A stretch of DNA of 45,531 bases from Nymphaea colorata (Eukaryota; Streptophyta; Magnoliopsida; Nymphaeales; Nymphaeaceae), in contig NW_022204909.1 in the NCBI RefSeq assembly GCF_008831285.2, positions 1 to 45,531 of the forward strand, in the 5' to 3' direction. The notes under the pieces were generated by a model. That model made no database searches, was not told the origin of the DNA, and saw only the letters and a program-made list of their open reading frames with translations. The first letter of the stretch is position 1. The number at the start of each line of letters is the position of its first letter. This document shows, piece after piece, positions 33,203-44,215 of the stretch. A program made the position numbers and the translations under genes.

Positions 33203-35047
33203 TTAGGCAGTCTGGATGGGCTCGGCAATGAGGGAGTAGATACGGTCCATGGACTCATGCTCCAAGACACCGATGCCATCTTCATAGTCGTACATGCACT
33301 GGGAGACCCTCGCAATGTTGAGAGCCACGTTCATGAAGGAATGAGAGAAGGCGGTCTGTTGCTGCTGCTGTTGAGCAGAGAGAAGCTCCCTGTTCAGCCT
33401 CCTCCATGCATCCCTTAGCAAGTTCCTTATGACAGCCGCATAGAAGACCCTCAGTGACTTTGGCAGCTGCTCTGCTGCTTGAAGATCCCATCTGCGTATA
33501 TACAATATACAGCACCCTCATTGGCTCCTAACGATGTGAAGAAGAAACTAGAGACAAAGTTGCTCCCTTTAATTTACCAACCACAATCATCCTTTACCTC
33601 TCAACAACTTGCACAAAGCGTTCGAGCTCCTCAACAGACTGATGCTCGCCGAAGATGTCCTCAACGGTGGCCATCAAGTAGGAGACCCTGGTGAGTTGCA
33701 TCCTGTACTGTGAGAACTGTGGCTCATGCATCTTCCCCACCACCATGAAGTAGCTCTCCACCAGCCTATCTCTGGCGAAGCTAATGTGATCGCCCAAGCC
33801 CAAGTCCCTCCACCACCTGAAAACACCCAAAACAAAGGACTCATGGTTGATTATTAGTGGACCCAATGATGCAAACCAGCAACAATGTAACATACATGAT
33901 ATTCATTACTGATATACATATATACATAGAATGACATTAGTTGCTGCATTATTATCAACTATTAACCAAGTTATTTAGGCAAAAGTGCAAGAATGAATTG
34001 TTACACGAATAACTCTCTGACCTCTCTTTGGTGGATTGTCTGCACCATGTTGAAGTCCAGCCTAGCGAACTCATGCAGCACTTGGCTTCTGCAGTCTGTC
34101 CTCTCGAATGTCTCAATATACTCTCGGGCCTCGACCCTATGAACCCTTCTGTGGAGTGGAATCTGCAGTCCATGCTTTACCTGTCGAGACATCCTCTGGT
34201 CCGTGCGGCTTGTCCTTGCTCTAAGATGCTCTGAAGAGAAGGCCGTAGCTTCTTCCAGCACAGTTTCTCCTTCACAGGCTAGTTGTGATGCTTCATAGAG
34301 GCTCAGCAACCCTCTCACGTCCTCACAAAGATTCTCAGAGAACCGGCCAGACTGTTCCCTAAATCTACTAAAGCACTCTACGAAATGCAAAAAGAAACTT
34401 TAATTGTTTATGTCAATTAACACATTTGTAATAGACAGTCTAGACTAATAACTAATTATTGAGTCAATATCATGTGTATTTATACATATATCTATACCTG
34501 CAGAAACATTATAGCCATGTTGCCTCAGAATTCTGAACCGAAGTGAAGAAGAGTAGAGGTCCTCAAATCCTCTAGTGCTCGTGGATATGGCATCTAGCAG
34601 TCGCCTGATCTCACTCTCAAAGTGATAGGCTACACCTAAACGTTCGAGTGAATCGATGAGCTCCAATAGAGCCACTTGCTCAGTTGTAGATGTCATAAGT
34701 TGTTGGACTTCTCTTCTCAATTCATCAACTCTGGTCCTTTGTGTTTCGATCTGCTTTCATTTTCATGTCTTCGAATTAGGATCACATCATAATACCAAAA
34801 TAATAGTCAGATCAGAGGTATGGAAAATTACTGATGTTGCGCTGGTAATGGACTGGATGAAGTCATAGTTCCATGTACTTGGCTGGTATCTAGAAGTCCT
34901 CCTTTGAGCAGCAGACCTACTGCAGCCCTCAGCCCTTGGCTCACATCTCACAAGGGTGGTGCTCCATGGCTTGAACCCAGCCTTGCTATTAGGAGCAAGC
35001 TTGGGGGAAGTAACGAAAGGAGTGGAAAGGGAGGCAAGATGAGCAGC
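33203..35047 (-). CDS. TPS-b type terpene synthase-like protein, 449 aa, lacking metal-binding motifs
   Basis: Five exons (35047-34832, 34750-34498, 34377-34005, 33816-33598, 33491-33203) joined at GT-AG sites give 1350 nt in frame. Residues 1 to about 45 look like a plastid transit peptide; RRTSRYQPSTW at about 53-63 is the RRx8W motif of TPS-b monoterpene synthases. YNVSAECFSRF, LCEDVRGLLSLYEAS and LDFNMVQTIHQRE follow the family, and RDR matches the RxR box. The DDxxD motif, which binds Mg2+ and the diphosphate, reads EDIFG (near 33637). After LPKSLRVFYAAV the frame passes directly into IRNLLRDAWRRLN. About 135 residues, including the NSE/DTE motif, are missing inside exon 5. The family is usually near 580-600 residues. 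LHWRV also reads LHRRV. Prenyl-diphosphate cyclisation is unlikely. It could be a recent pseudogene or a non-catalytic protein. Confidence 0.82.
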
Positions 35048-35120
35048 CATTAGAACAGTGTGTATTTGTTGTTGAATGCTGAATGCTTTCACTGCCTCTC
35101 GGATGACTTAGCTCAGGATT

Positions 35121-36125
35121 GGTTTGCTAGTTTATATAGAGCTGCATCCGAGTGTGCATTGCTTGTCTATAATGGTTAGATAATTTTAATTAGGTTCAAT
35201 CTCTTAGAATATGGTGTTTGCGGAAGCTATAAATGTTTAATGCTTTTTTCTTTGTATATAAATAGAAAGTATTAAACTATGACACTTGCCCAAGCCATAA
35301 TTATTTGGTAGTTTTATTTTATAGATAGAATGCATTCTTTCTTCAAGATTTTCATATGCATTATAATCCGACACTTGTTAGCTAATGTTCGCCACTTAAC
35401 ACCATTTTTATTAAAGACCATGTTTATTTTTTACAAGTATTTGAGAAATTCCACCCCTTCACATTTAAGTGGTGCAACTTGCTGTTTCAACAATATTATG
35501 AACATGGTTTGCTAGCTTATAAAGAGCTGCATCCAAGTGCATATTGCGTGTCTATAATGGTTAAAGAATTTTAATAAAGTTCAATCTCCTAAAAATATGG
35601 TATTTGCGTAAGCTATAAATGTTTGATGCTTTTTTCTTTGTATATAAATAGAATGCATTAAACTACGACACTTGCCTAAGCCATAATTATTTGGTACTTT
35701 TATTTTATTTGCATATAGATAGAATGCATTCTTTCTTCATGTTTTTGATATGCATTATAATCCGACACTTATTAGCTAATGTTTGCCACTTAAAATAATT
35801 TTTATCAAAGACCATGTTTATTTTGTACACGTATTTGAGTAATTGCACCCCTTCACCTTTAAGTGGTGCAACTTGCCGTTTCAACAAATGCATTCTTTCT
35901 TCACATTTTTCATATGCATTATAATCTGACACTTATTAGCTAATGTTCGCCACTTAAAACTATTTTTATCAAAGACCATGTTTATTTTTTACACGTATTT
36001 GAGTAATTGCACCCTTCACCTTTAAGTGGTGCAACTTGTTGTTTCAACAAAATTATGAACATGATTTGCTAGCTTATAGGGACTCGCAATCGAGTGCACA
36101 TTGTTTCAATGAAAATTTTAATGGG
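35121..36125 (-). repeat. Tandemly duplicated promoter region of the terpene synthase-like gene
   Basis: Unit 1 is 35121-35505, unit 2 is 35506-36062 and unit 3 is a partial 36063-36125, each beginning on the plus strand with GTTTGCTAG or GATTTGCTAGC. Within unit 2 a 164-bp sub-unit starting AATGCATTCTTTCTTCA is itself duplicated (35723 and 35887), with the unit-1 equivalent at 35329. The duplicated part includes the TATA region, so the gene has stacked, increasingly degraded copies of its promoter. Confidence 0.88.
35131..35138 (-). promoter_or_regulatory. TATA box of the terpene synthase-like gene
   Basis: TATATAAA on the minus strand, 84 bp before the ATG at 35047, which allows transcription to start near 35100 and a leader of roughly 55 nt. 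A CCAAT-like word (AACCAATCC) lies about 10 bp downstream of it. Corresponding positions in the duplicated upstream units read TTTATAAG (35513-35520) and a further degraded form near 36075. Confidence 0.6.
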
Positions 36126-36333
36126 TTGGTGTTGGCAGCCGGCCCCACCAGCTGGCCCACACCAGCCACCATGTGTTTTGGCCATTGTTCTGAGAGAAGC
36201 ATGTAAGGGAAAAGAGGAAAAAGAAAAGAATGATGCAAACATGTGGCAGACCCAACTATCTCACTACTTGTCATAGAAGCTGCCAAAAGAGAAAGAAAGG
36301 AAGGAAGGACAAAGCTACCCCTTCAACCACAAT

Positions 36334-36719
36334 TAGGGATGTCAATGGATCATAGTCAAATTGGATTTACCTTCAGCCATATCTAAATCCAAATCTGGAA
36401 TCCTATTTCAGAAACTGAATTTGATTTCAATATAATTTTCATATTCATATCTAAATATGAATTTTGAACTGAATTTGACCTATTTTCAAAATGTAAGAAC
36501 ATTAGATATAGGATATTTGCTTAATAACAAATCTCATTCAAATCCATATCCAAATCCAACTGGATGTTTATGTATATCCAAAAATCTGATTGGAAGCCAA
36601 TTATTAAAGCTGAATTCAATCCTACTTTTTAATAGGATATGTTTTTCTTTTTCATATCCGATTTCTTCGAAACAGATCAATTAGATTTTCTATCCAAAGC
36701 AGATATATAGGCATCCCTA
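36334..36719. mobile_element. hAT-like MITE with TAGGGATGTCAATGG / GGCATCCCTA ends
   Basis: About 386 bp with short terminal inverted repeats TAGGGATG...CATCCCTA and an interior of AAATCCAAAT / ATATCCAAAT words. The ends match a common plant hAT MITE pattern. No clear 8-bp target duplication was seen by eye. Confidence 0.5.
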
Positions 36720-36727
36720 TGTGCAAC

Positions 36728-37033
36728 TATGGATGCCAGCGGTTTGGATTCGGGGAGGACTTGGGATTCAGATGTAGGCTCTACTTTTTAAAACTGACTT
36801 TGGATCCAAGAAGCATGTGATCCCAAATATAGACAAAATCGGGCTGGATCTCCATAACACAAAGTGGACTCGGGCCTGAATATGGCAGGAGGCTGCAAAA
36901 ATGGGCCAGGCCTCATGCATTCTTGTCATGGCCTGGTACCGGGTCCGGCCTCGCCATTAATAGTTGGGCCGGGTAGTTAACAGCACAAAATTGTTGGGTC
37001 GGGCTGGCATAGCCCGATGCCCAGGCCTAGTCC
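36728..37033. mobile_element. Possible second hAT-like element end
   Basis: The right edge ATAGCCCGATGCCCAGGCCT resembles the inverted TAGGCCTGGGCATCGGGC end found on many plant hAT MITEs, and the interior is rich in GGGCCGGG / GGGTCGGGC words. A matching left end was not identified. Confidence 0.3.
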
Positions 37034-37111
37034 AGCATGCATCTAGTGTTTCCCTTTTTATTTTAAAAACAAGAATGTGGACCCCTAGGTGGATGGCTGG
37101 GTCTTTGTGCA

Positions 37112-37116
<5 letters not shown>

Positions 37117-37173
<57 letters not shown>
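37117..37173. repeat. (TA)n microsatellite
   Basis: About 57 bp of uninterrupted TA. Confidence 0.95.
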
Positions 37174-37176
<3 letters not shown>

Positions 37177-37337
37177 CTAATAATAGATGACAAAAGTGGC
37201 TTATCACTTTTTTATCTATGTTGTTGTCCCAACCACCGTCATGAAAATGATCAATTTCTATTCTGCTGGAGGCTGCAAAACCAGTTTTCTCTGAAATCTA
37301 AACTTATAGACATTATTTTAAATTTGGTAAGAAATAA

Positions 37338-37356
37338 ACACACACACACACACATG

Positions 37357-37387
<31 letters not shown>
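37338..37387. repeat. (CA)n-(TA)n microsatellite
   Basis: CA repeat with one TGCA interruption, then a short TA run. Confidence 0.95.
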
Positions 37388-37389
37388 TA

Positions 37390-38619
37390 AGTTAACCGTA
37401 TTTTGGATGATAATAATGTTTTTAATAATCTAAAAATGAATGGCTCTTTTAACATCAAAATTTTGAACATTGTAGAAAAGAACAATTTTTTCATGAAAAT
37501 AACTTGAACCTAAACATGATTTTTACAAATTTAGTATTAATTATATACATATTAGGAGGTTCACATTTTATTTAAAATATCTTTTAATATAAATTTGAGA
37601 GGTATGGCTTTATCCCTTAGCGAAGTGGTATGGTGTGTGTGTGTGTGTATTAATGACATTAGGGATGGGGTACAAAGGCTTCAGACTTATGATCTCAACT
37701 ATTGACTACTAAAATACTCAAGATAATATCTAAAAGGTTAGATTATTATAGAAAAAAAATGTGTTGAACATTGCATTTAGATGTATATAACTGTCCACTT
37801 GGTTCAACCATCATCTTCTAGTCTCTTTCTCTGTCTCTCTCTCCCTCTCTCATATTTCTTTATGCGAATCTTAACATTATGAGAAAGGTTAAGATATGGC
37901 TGTTGGATTCAATATGTATTTTTGCAACCGAGTCCAATATGAACTTTATACCAAATAAATTTGGATTGCAGATCATATGTGTAAATTATTTTTACATAGT
38001 AAAATCAATGAAATAAAAGATTAACAAGAAATCTGGCAAGTCCGAAAGGGGGAACTCTAGGGGATGTAGAAGGCTTGGCTTTGGGGATTTTTCTACCAGA
38101 TTTATTTAGGAGCAAGTAAATTAAGAAATTGAATTTCTACTTTAACACAACCTATAAAAAATGTGTCGATGAGTATTTTTCTCATGTATTCTAGTATTAT
38201 AACAGATCACGCCACGATTGATGGGAATTAAAGTTAAAGTGAATGAAGAAAATGTAATGAATTGGAGAGAGAAAAGAAGCAGCAATATGAACGTAGCTAG
38301 TCTGGAAGAGAAGAAGAATATAGTGTAAGGAATTGACAAAACAGCATGAAAGGACTGAAGCCAATGAGTAACAACTGACAGAATTGAGGGTGGAATTTCT
38401 TGAGCCATGAAGGGCCGAATTTATTCCGTAACTTGATTACTTCAGTGCTCTACAACTTCCAAGAGGATAATGTGGTGGTGGTGGTGATCAAATGGACCCA
38501 CCTGCTCAATTTGAATTTTATGTGCAGTTTTTTTCCTATTTTCTTCGCATCCTTCTGAAAATTGCTTCTCTTCCTCTGCCCTTCAATCTACCGAAAAACT
38601 GGGAGTGGGGTTGCTGGAG
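37390..38619 (+). other. 5' flank of the plus-strand CNL pseudogene
   Basis: AT-rich, with no gene seen. At about 38040-38115 it carries the CNL-flank module in reversed orientation (complement reads CTAAATAAATCTGG, then AGCCTTCTACATCCCC). This agrees with the gene at 38620 being inverted relative to the other copies. A short (TG)n lies near 37632-37648. Confidence 0.5.
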
Positions 38620-41600
38620 ATGGGGGCAGTAATAGCCGATCTTGTGCAAACAGCCATTTCTACTGCAACCAATTTGTTGAAAGAGACGAAAGACTATATC
38701 TTGAATGCCAAAGACGATCTGAAGAAGCTCCAAAGGATCCTGAAAATCTTCCAAAAGGCCATCAAGGATGCTGATCGAGTCCTTTTTCAGCACGGAGTGC
38801 GACAGAGAACTAGAGTTTGAGCCCAAGGATGTTCTTTATGATGCCGAGGACATCATCGAAGGATATCGAAGCAAAATTGAGGACAGCAAGAGGGATCAGG
38901 TATGGAACCAGTCTTTGACCACAGCGCTCTCTTCCTATTACGATGGTGTTTCTTTTCGTTACCAACTTGGTACAAAATCAAGAAAATCAATGAAAGGCTT
39001 GATAAAATGAATAAATATTGGGACATGGTGGATAGGCTCAAAACAACACCAAAGGGGGTGGTAAGGACCCTGTTCATGGTGAACACATCAACCGCAAAGA
39101 GGCAACCCATCACATAGGTGTACAACTGCCCATAGGCAGGGAGAATGATAAAAAGGTGTTAGTAGAAATTCTCTCGTCGAATGACTTTTGTAGAAGACTG
39201 AGAAGAGTGGTGCTTCTATTATCTCCATTGTTGGATAGGGAGGGATCGGTAAAACGACTCTTGCAAACATGGTATTTAATGAAATTGAACAACAGTTCGG
39301 GGAACACAGGTGGTGGGTTTGTGTTTCAGAAAGGCCAAACCATAAGGATTTGGTGCGGCAGATACTTAGGGAAGTGTGCAAGAGTTCTGGAGAAAACACT
39401 GATTGTTCCTTGACTGACTTATGCAAACAATTACTGAACGAGCTCTCGAAGTAAAAAATTTTGTTGGTCCTAGATGACGTATGGGAAATAAAATGGTGGG
39501 AGGAAGACATAGGGGGAACATTGATGGTGGGTGCAATGGGGAGAAAAATTTTGATTACCAGTAGAAAGAAATTTGTGTCGGAGGGGATGGGTGCTTTTTA
39601 TATGCATGAATTACAAGAATTTATTTTCCACCAAAGTTGGTACTTGTTTCTGAAGGAGGGCAGAAGAAGATTCAGTGATGCATATGATCAAATTTGTTGG
39701 AGAGGGAATAGAAAAGAAGTGTGGTGGGTTGCCACTTGTGATTCAGATCGTGGGGTCCATGATCCGCACCAAGAAAATGAGTAGGGAGGACTGGAAGTCC
39801 GTCGTGGATAGTAAGATATGGGAATGGAAGACTCCTCCATCCTCATCATCATCCACTGAAATAGGTGGCGATATTCTTCCTGGTCTCATGCTGAGCTACG
39901 ATGACTTGCCATATTATTTGAAGAGTTGTTTTGTGTATTGCTGCATTTATACAAAGGCATGCAATACATTGATCATGCAATGGGTGGCACACGGGTTGAT
40001 TGAGGTTGGCATAGATGTTAAAGCGACAACAAACCAATACATTGAAGATTTGATAAGGTGGTGTTTGATTGAAGAAATTGATTAGAAGAGCATCAAATTG
40101 CATGACATTTTGCATGACCTTACCTTACATATAGGTGGAAGGGAATATGGCCATGCCTCTACTACTGACCACACCCGCCATTTGTCATTACTTGGTGTAC
40201 ATGATGTAGAGGCACACAAGCATAATACCTTGGAAACATCAAATAAGGTGTTCACATTGTTGGCTCATTCCAATTCTTACTTGCAGGTTTATATTGAACA
40301 CTTGACCAATTTCAAGTGGTTGAGGGTGTTGTCATTGAGGGGACGTGAAATGGATGAGCTGCTAAAGTCCATTGAATACCTTTCACTTGTAAAATATCTC
40401 GATCTAAGCAATTCTAAGTGAGACGGTTGCCCAGTTCAATCTGCAGATTCTGTAACTTGCAAACATTGGATTTAAGTTATAGCAAAATTGAAGAGTTGCC
40501 CAAGAAAATGGGTGAACTCTGCAACTTGAGGTTTCTTGGGCTGAAATGGACATGGGAATTGAAATTTATAGCGGAACACTTGGGGAAGCTTACCAATTTA
40601 CGGACCTTGCATACATTTGTGGTATACAATGACAAAGGGGACACAAAGGGATGCAATATTAGGGAACTAAAAGTCTTGAACAAACTACAGGGGGAATTGT
40701 CAATACAAGGGTTGGGGGGACAAGAAAAGCTATTGATTGTGCAAGAAATGCACAATTGCTTAAGGAGAAGCATGGCATGATTAGTTTGGAATTCTACTTT
40801 GGAATTACTGGAAGTGTTTCTGAACAGAGTAATGACGAACAGAGTGGTGCTTCTGAACGGAGTGGTGCACTGGAGACATTGGAACCTCCACTTGGGCTGG
40901 AGTGCTTGGAGATAGGTGATTATGCCAGTTTGGCATTTGAATACTGAGCATACCAAGCTACATTCACTAAAGCTGGAAAGATGCCATTTATGGGAAAAAC
41001 TAATAAGCATTACCTCGTTGAAAGTACTAAATGTCATCAATTGCCCAGCACTATGTGAAATAGTTAGCACACCTGCCTCGGAGTTGTTGAAGGTGGAGGA
41101 ATGCTGCAGCCTAGATCAATTACCTCATCACATGCCTGCACTCAAGTGGTTGGACGTGGCACTTTGTGACAGCCTGGAGCAATTGCCTCAGCACATGCCT
41201 GCTCTCAAGTCGTTGATGGTATCGGCATGTGATGGCCTAAAGGCTCTTGTTAACATGCCTTCCTTGGAGTCATTGGAGGTGAGTTATTGTGATTGTATAG
41301 AGCATTTACATGACATGCCTGCTATCAAGTCATTGATGGTGCGGAGATGTGATAGGCTGAAGACTCTAGCTGACATGCCAGCCTTGGAGTCATTGGAGGT
41401 AGAATTTTGTGACAGCCTAGAGTAATTACGTCATGACATGCCTCCTCTCAAGTCATCGAAGGTGTACGGACCTAAGAGCTTGAAGGCTTTTGTTAACGTT
41501 CCTTTACTTCAGGAGTTGATGGTGGAAGGTTTGCTCAACTCGGAAGGGTGGCCAGCAGATGGATTAGGGGAAACAACAATGACTTCTATGCCAAGGTTAA

Positions 41601-42238
41601 GAGAGGCGAATTTTGTGAATTGTCCAAGGATGCAGACAAAAGGCTTGCTTGATGCTCTATTGGAGCTGGCGGGGCATGATGGTCAAGTGACTCAGCTTCA
41701 AAGTCTGTCAGTGTGTTGTTGCCTACGTGCAAGATTGGGATGGAAATTCCTTGAGCAACTGCCTAACCTCATTGAGTTAAGGTTGGATCCAGACTCAGCA
41801 GTACTGCTGCCATCACCATTGCCATCCGAGGTATCAACATTTCTACCCTTCCTCAAGTCTCTGTCTTTGAGCGACACGAATGTTGATGACGTCAAATTGG
41901 GAAGGGTGCCTTAGTGCTTGTGGGGTCTCTGGCAACTGGAGACATTGTACCTAAACTATTTTTGTGAGGACATCAGCTTGGGAGGCCACTGGCAATGCCT
42001 CCCAAAACTGAGATACCTAGAGCTTCAATACTTCCCCAATCTCAAGTCTCTGGTGGACATTACTACCCACCAAAATGAAAATGATGCAGTAGAAACAACA
42101 TGTCCCATGGATTCAAATGAACAGATCGCCTGCCTCTCGAAGCTTGAGAAGTTGGTAATTTACTTTTGTCCAGCACTCCATCTGCCACAGGAACTCAGGG
42201 ACCATCTTGGGGAAAGGTTATCCATCCTAGGCTAAAGT
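38620..42238 (+). pseudogene. CC-NBS-LRR (CNL) resistance pseudogene, full length, inverted copy
   Basis: ATG 38620 starts MGAVIADLVQTAISTATNLL, a clean CC-domain beginning. Motifs in order: P-loop GxGGIGKTTLA at about 39233-39265, with TAG (39236-39238) at the x; RNBS-A HRWWVCVSERPN; kinase-2 ILLVLDDVW (39458) preceded by TAA 39452-39454; RNBS-B KILITSRKK; GLPL CGGLPLVIQIVG (39720); LSYDDLPYYLKSCFVYC; MHD-like LHDILHDL (40097); LRRs to a stop at about 42233-42235. Frameshifts lie near 38783, 38935, 39195, 39662, 40417, 40722 and 40945; in-frame stops also lie near 40082, at 41423-41425 and 41912-41914. From 40946 to 42235 the LRR frame is otherwise open, with 22-23 residue repeats of the MPALKSLMVSACDGLK type. 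It is non-functional as an NLR. Confidence 0.92.
41120..41450 (+). repeat. DNA-level LRR tandem repeats, about 66 bp
   Basis: Five or so successive units built on ATGCCTGCTCTCAAGTCGTT and related words, each encoding one LRR (MPALKSLMV, MPSLESLEV, MPAIKSLMV, MPALESLEV). They alternate between two subtypes, which suggests growth by duplication of a two-LRR unit. Confidence 0.75.
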
Positions 42239-42239
42239 G

Positions 42240-42790
42240 GTTGAGGTGCTATCATGTTACGGAACCTTTTCTGTTTCGTTGGCTGAAGCCTTCAGTATTT
42301 ACATATGTCCTGCACTTGATCTGCCGCAGGAGTTAAGATGCCATCTTGGATGAAAGGTAACAATTATTCGATATGTTTTAGTGTTTAAAATCGGTGACGG
42401 ATTGCAACTATATTTTTTTTTGGTCAAGTATGAATCTTTTGCATTTCGTCGGCTCTTTTTTTCTCTCCGTTGTTTCATTTAGGTCTTGTACATTTTTTAT
42501 GTCATGTTTTCCATCTGCAAAAGTAGTGTGAATGTGTAAAATCAATAGATTGCAACTGCTTTCAGTAAACATGACAGAAGTCAATAGGACTTGGTCATGT
42601 TGGTGTGGTTTCACTGAGAACATCTGCTTGGGAGGCCACAGGAAATGCCTCCCGGAACTGAGAAAGCCAGTTCTTTTTTACTTCCCCAATCTCAAGTCTT
42701 CCGGTGGGTGCAAATAGTACTTCTCCTCAACAAAATGATGCAGTAGCAACTACATTTCTCACGGATAAACAGGAACAGATCGCCTTACAA
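42240..42790 (+). pseudogene. Duplicated terminal LRR fragments after the CNL pseudogene
   Basis: Two extra pieces of the CNL 3' end follow the stop. 42270-42358 repeats the CPALDLPQELRCHLG wording of the protein end. 42598-42790 repeats GFTENICLGGHRKCLPELRK, then YFPNLKS and an EQIAL-like end, corresponding to 41955-42150. Both are out of frame with the main gene and broken. They indicate partial tandem duplication of the 3' end. Confidence 0.7.
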
Positions 42791-42799
42791 TTACTGAAA

Positions 42800-44050
42800 T
42801 GTTTTAGTTTGTAAAAAATTGGTGACAGTTTGAAACTATTTTTTTTTTGTTAAACATGAATCTTTTTTGCTTTTTGTCGGCTCTTTTCTTTCCCTCCCTT
42901 GCTTTATTTAAGATTTGTAAAATTTTTATGCCACGTTTTCCATTTTCTCTTTCACCCACCACACATTTGGTCAATTAGTTCATAGTCGATCCAACCACCA
43001 ATTAATATGCATCCTCATAATATTTTTCTTCCTTTATTTTTCTTGACTGTCACATCATAATGGAATGGACAGATCCATATCCAAAACCTGTAAGGTTGTT
43101 AGCAGTGATGCTCACTTCCAGTTGTATTGCTGAGTCCTCCACCTAAGGCTAATATTGGCAAATATTAAAATCTCCAAGTAAGTGGGCTTGTATTCTTAAC
43201 TCTTGAGAAGATGCACTAGCCAGCACAATATACATTCTTTCACAATCATTTGCAGCTCATGCATTTTAAAATTTCCTTTTAATTCTGAGGGATATATTGA
43301 AGTATTAAAATTTTACATCGTTTGCAATGTGTAAGGTTCTAAGAAATCACACCAACATGTCCATATGAAACTTTTTGGCATTGCTTGTTTTATAAGGAAG
43401 CAGGCACTAATGATTGGATGTCTTCTCTCTTGGCACATGTTATGATGATTTAATACACCAATTCCAGAATTTTAGTTCTTGCTCTATCAAACACATAATT
43501 TTCAATTTTAAAACCAAAGTTCCAGTCTATCCAAGGGAAACTAGAGTTGGAAGTTTCATTCCAATTCTAGTTGAAGGTGAAATTTTGTTTCTATAACACA
43601 AGGTGGTCATACGCCCCCTTAAACTTAGTCCTCTAAGGCTTTCTAGAAGTGTTTATGGCATCATTGAAGGTGGTTCCACGAAAAGTTATAGGTGGCTATT
43701 CAGTTCCACGAAAACAAATGCCACGCAAGGTTGGGGAGAGAATGGAACTGCTTTTACAAAGATACAAATGGAACCACATGTTCTCTTCAATTTGTCACAT
43801 TGACAATTTGTCCTTGTGAAGAGAGAGAGGGAGAAAAGGGGGGGGGTTGCAGAAACCCCTTGTTTTCATGGTTTTACCATAGAATTTGTTCTTATTGGTG
43901 TGCAACTTTGTGATTAAGTTTCAAATTTTAAGTTGTTTGCCCATTTAACTTACAACACTAAAAAGAATTTCTTGGTACTACAGGACAATCATACCCCAGT
44001 TTGTATCACAAGGAAACCAATTTCCTTTCAACTCAAGGTAACAAGTTTTG
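42800..44050. other. Intergenic, nothing recognised
   Basis: AT-rich sequence. Frames at 43414-43596, 43603-43803 and 43692-43913 are short, overlap each other and show no recognisable domain. Confidence 0.35.
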
Positions 44051-44059
44051 CTTTGGTGT

Positions 44060-44215
44060 CATACACGGATTGAACGAGTTGACGTGAACAAGTTTTAAAA
44101 AACAAGTTGGGCCATAAATGAGTTAAGCAAGTTAAGGGAGTCGAGCTCTTGATGTTGTATAATCAAGTCAAGCTCAAGAGGGACAAGCTTCGGCTCGATG
44201 CATGTGCAGCCCTAC
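44060..44215. mobile_element. Possible hAT-like element end
   Basis: Words such as GAGTCGAGCTC and CAAGTCAAGCTCAAG, and the end GCATGTGCAGCCCTA, closely resemble the right end of the element at 29786-30507. A left terminus was not found, so this may be a truncated relative. Confidence 0.4.

Noticed and set aside
33955-34234. Alternative frames on both strands across the TPS-like third exon
   Set aside because: They are shadows of the TPS exon 34005-34377, whose frame matches the TPS family.
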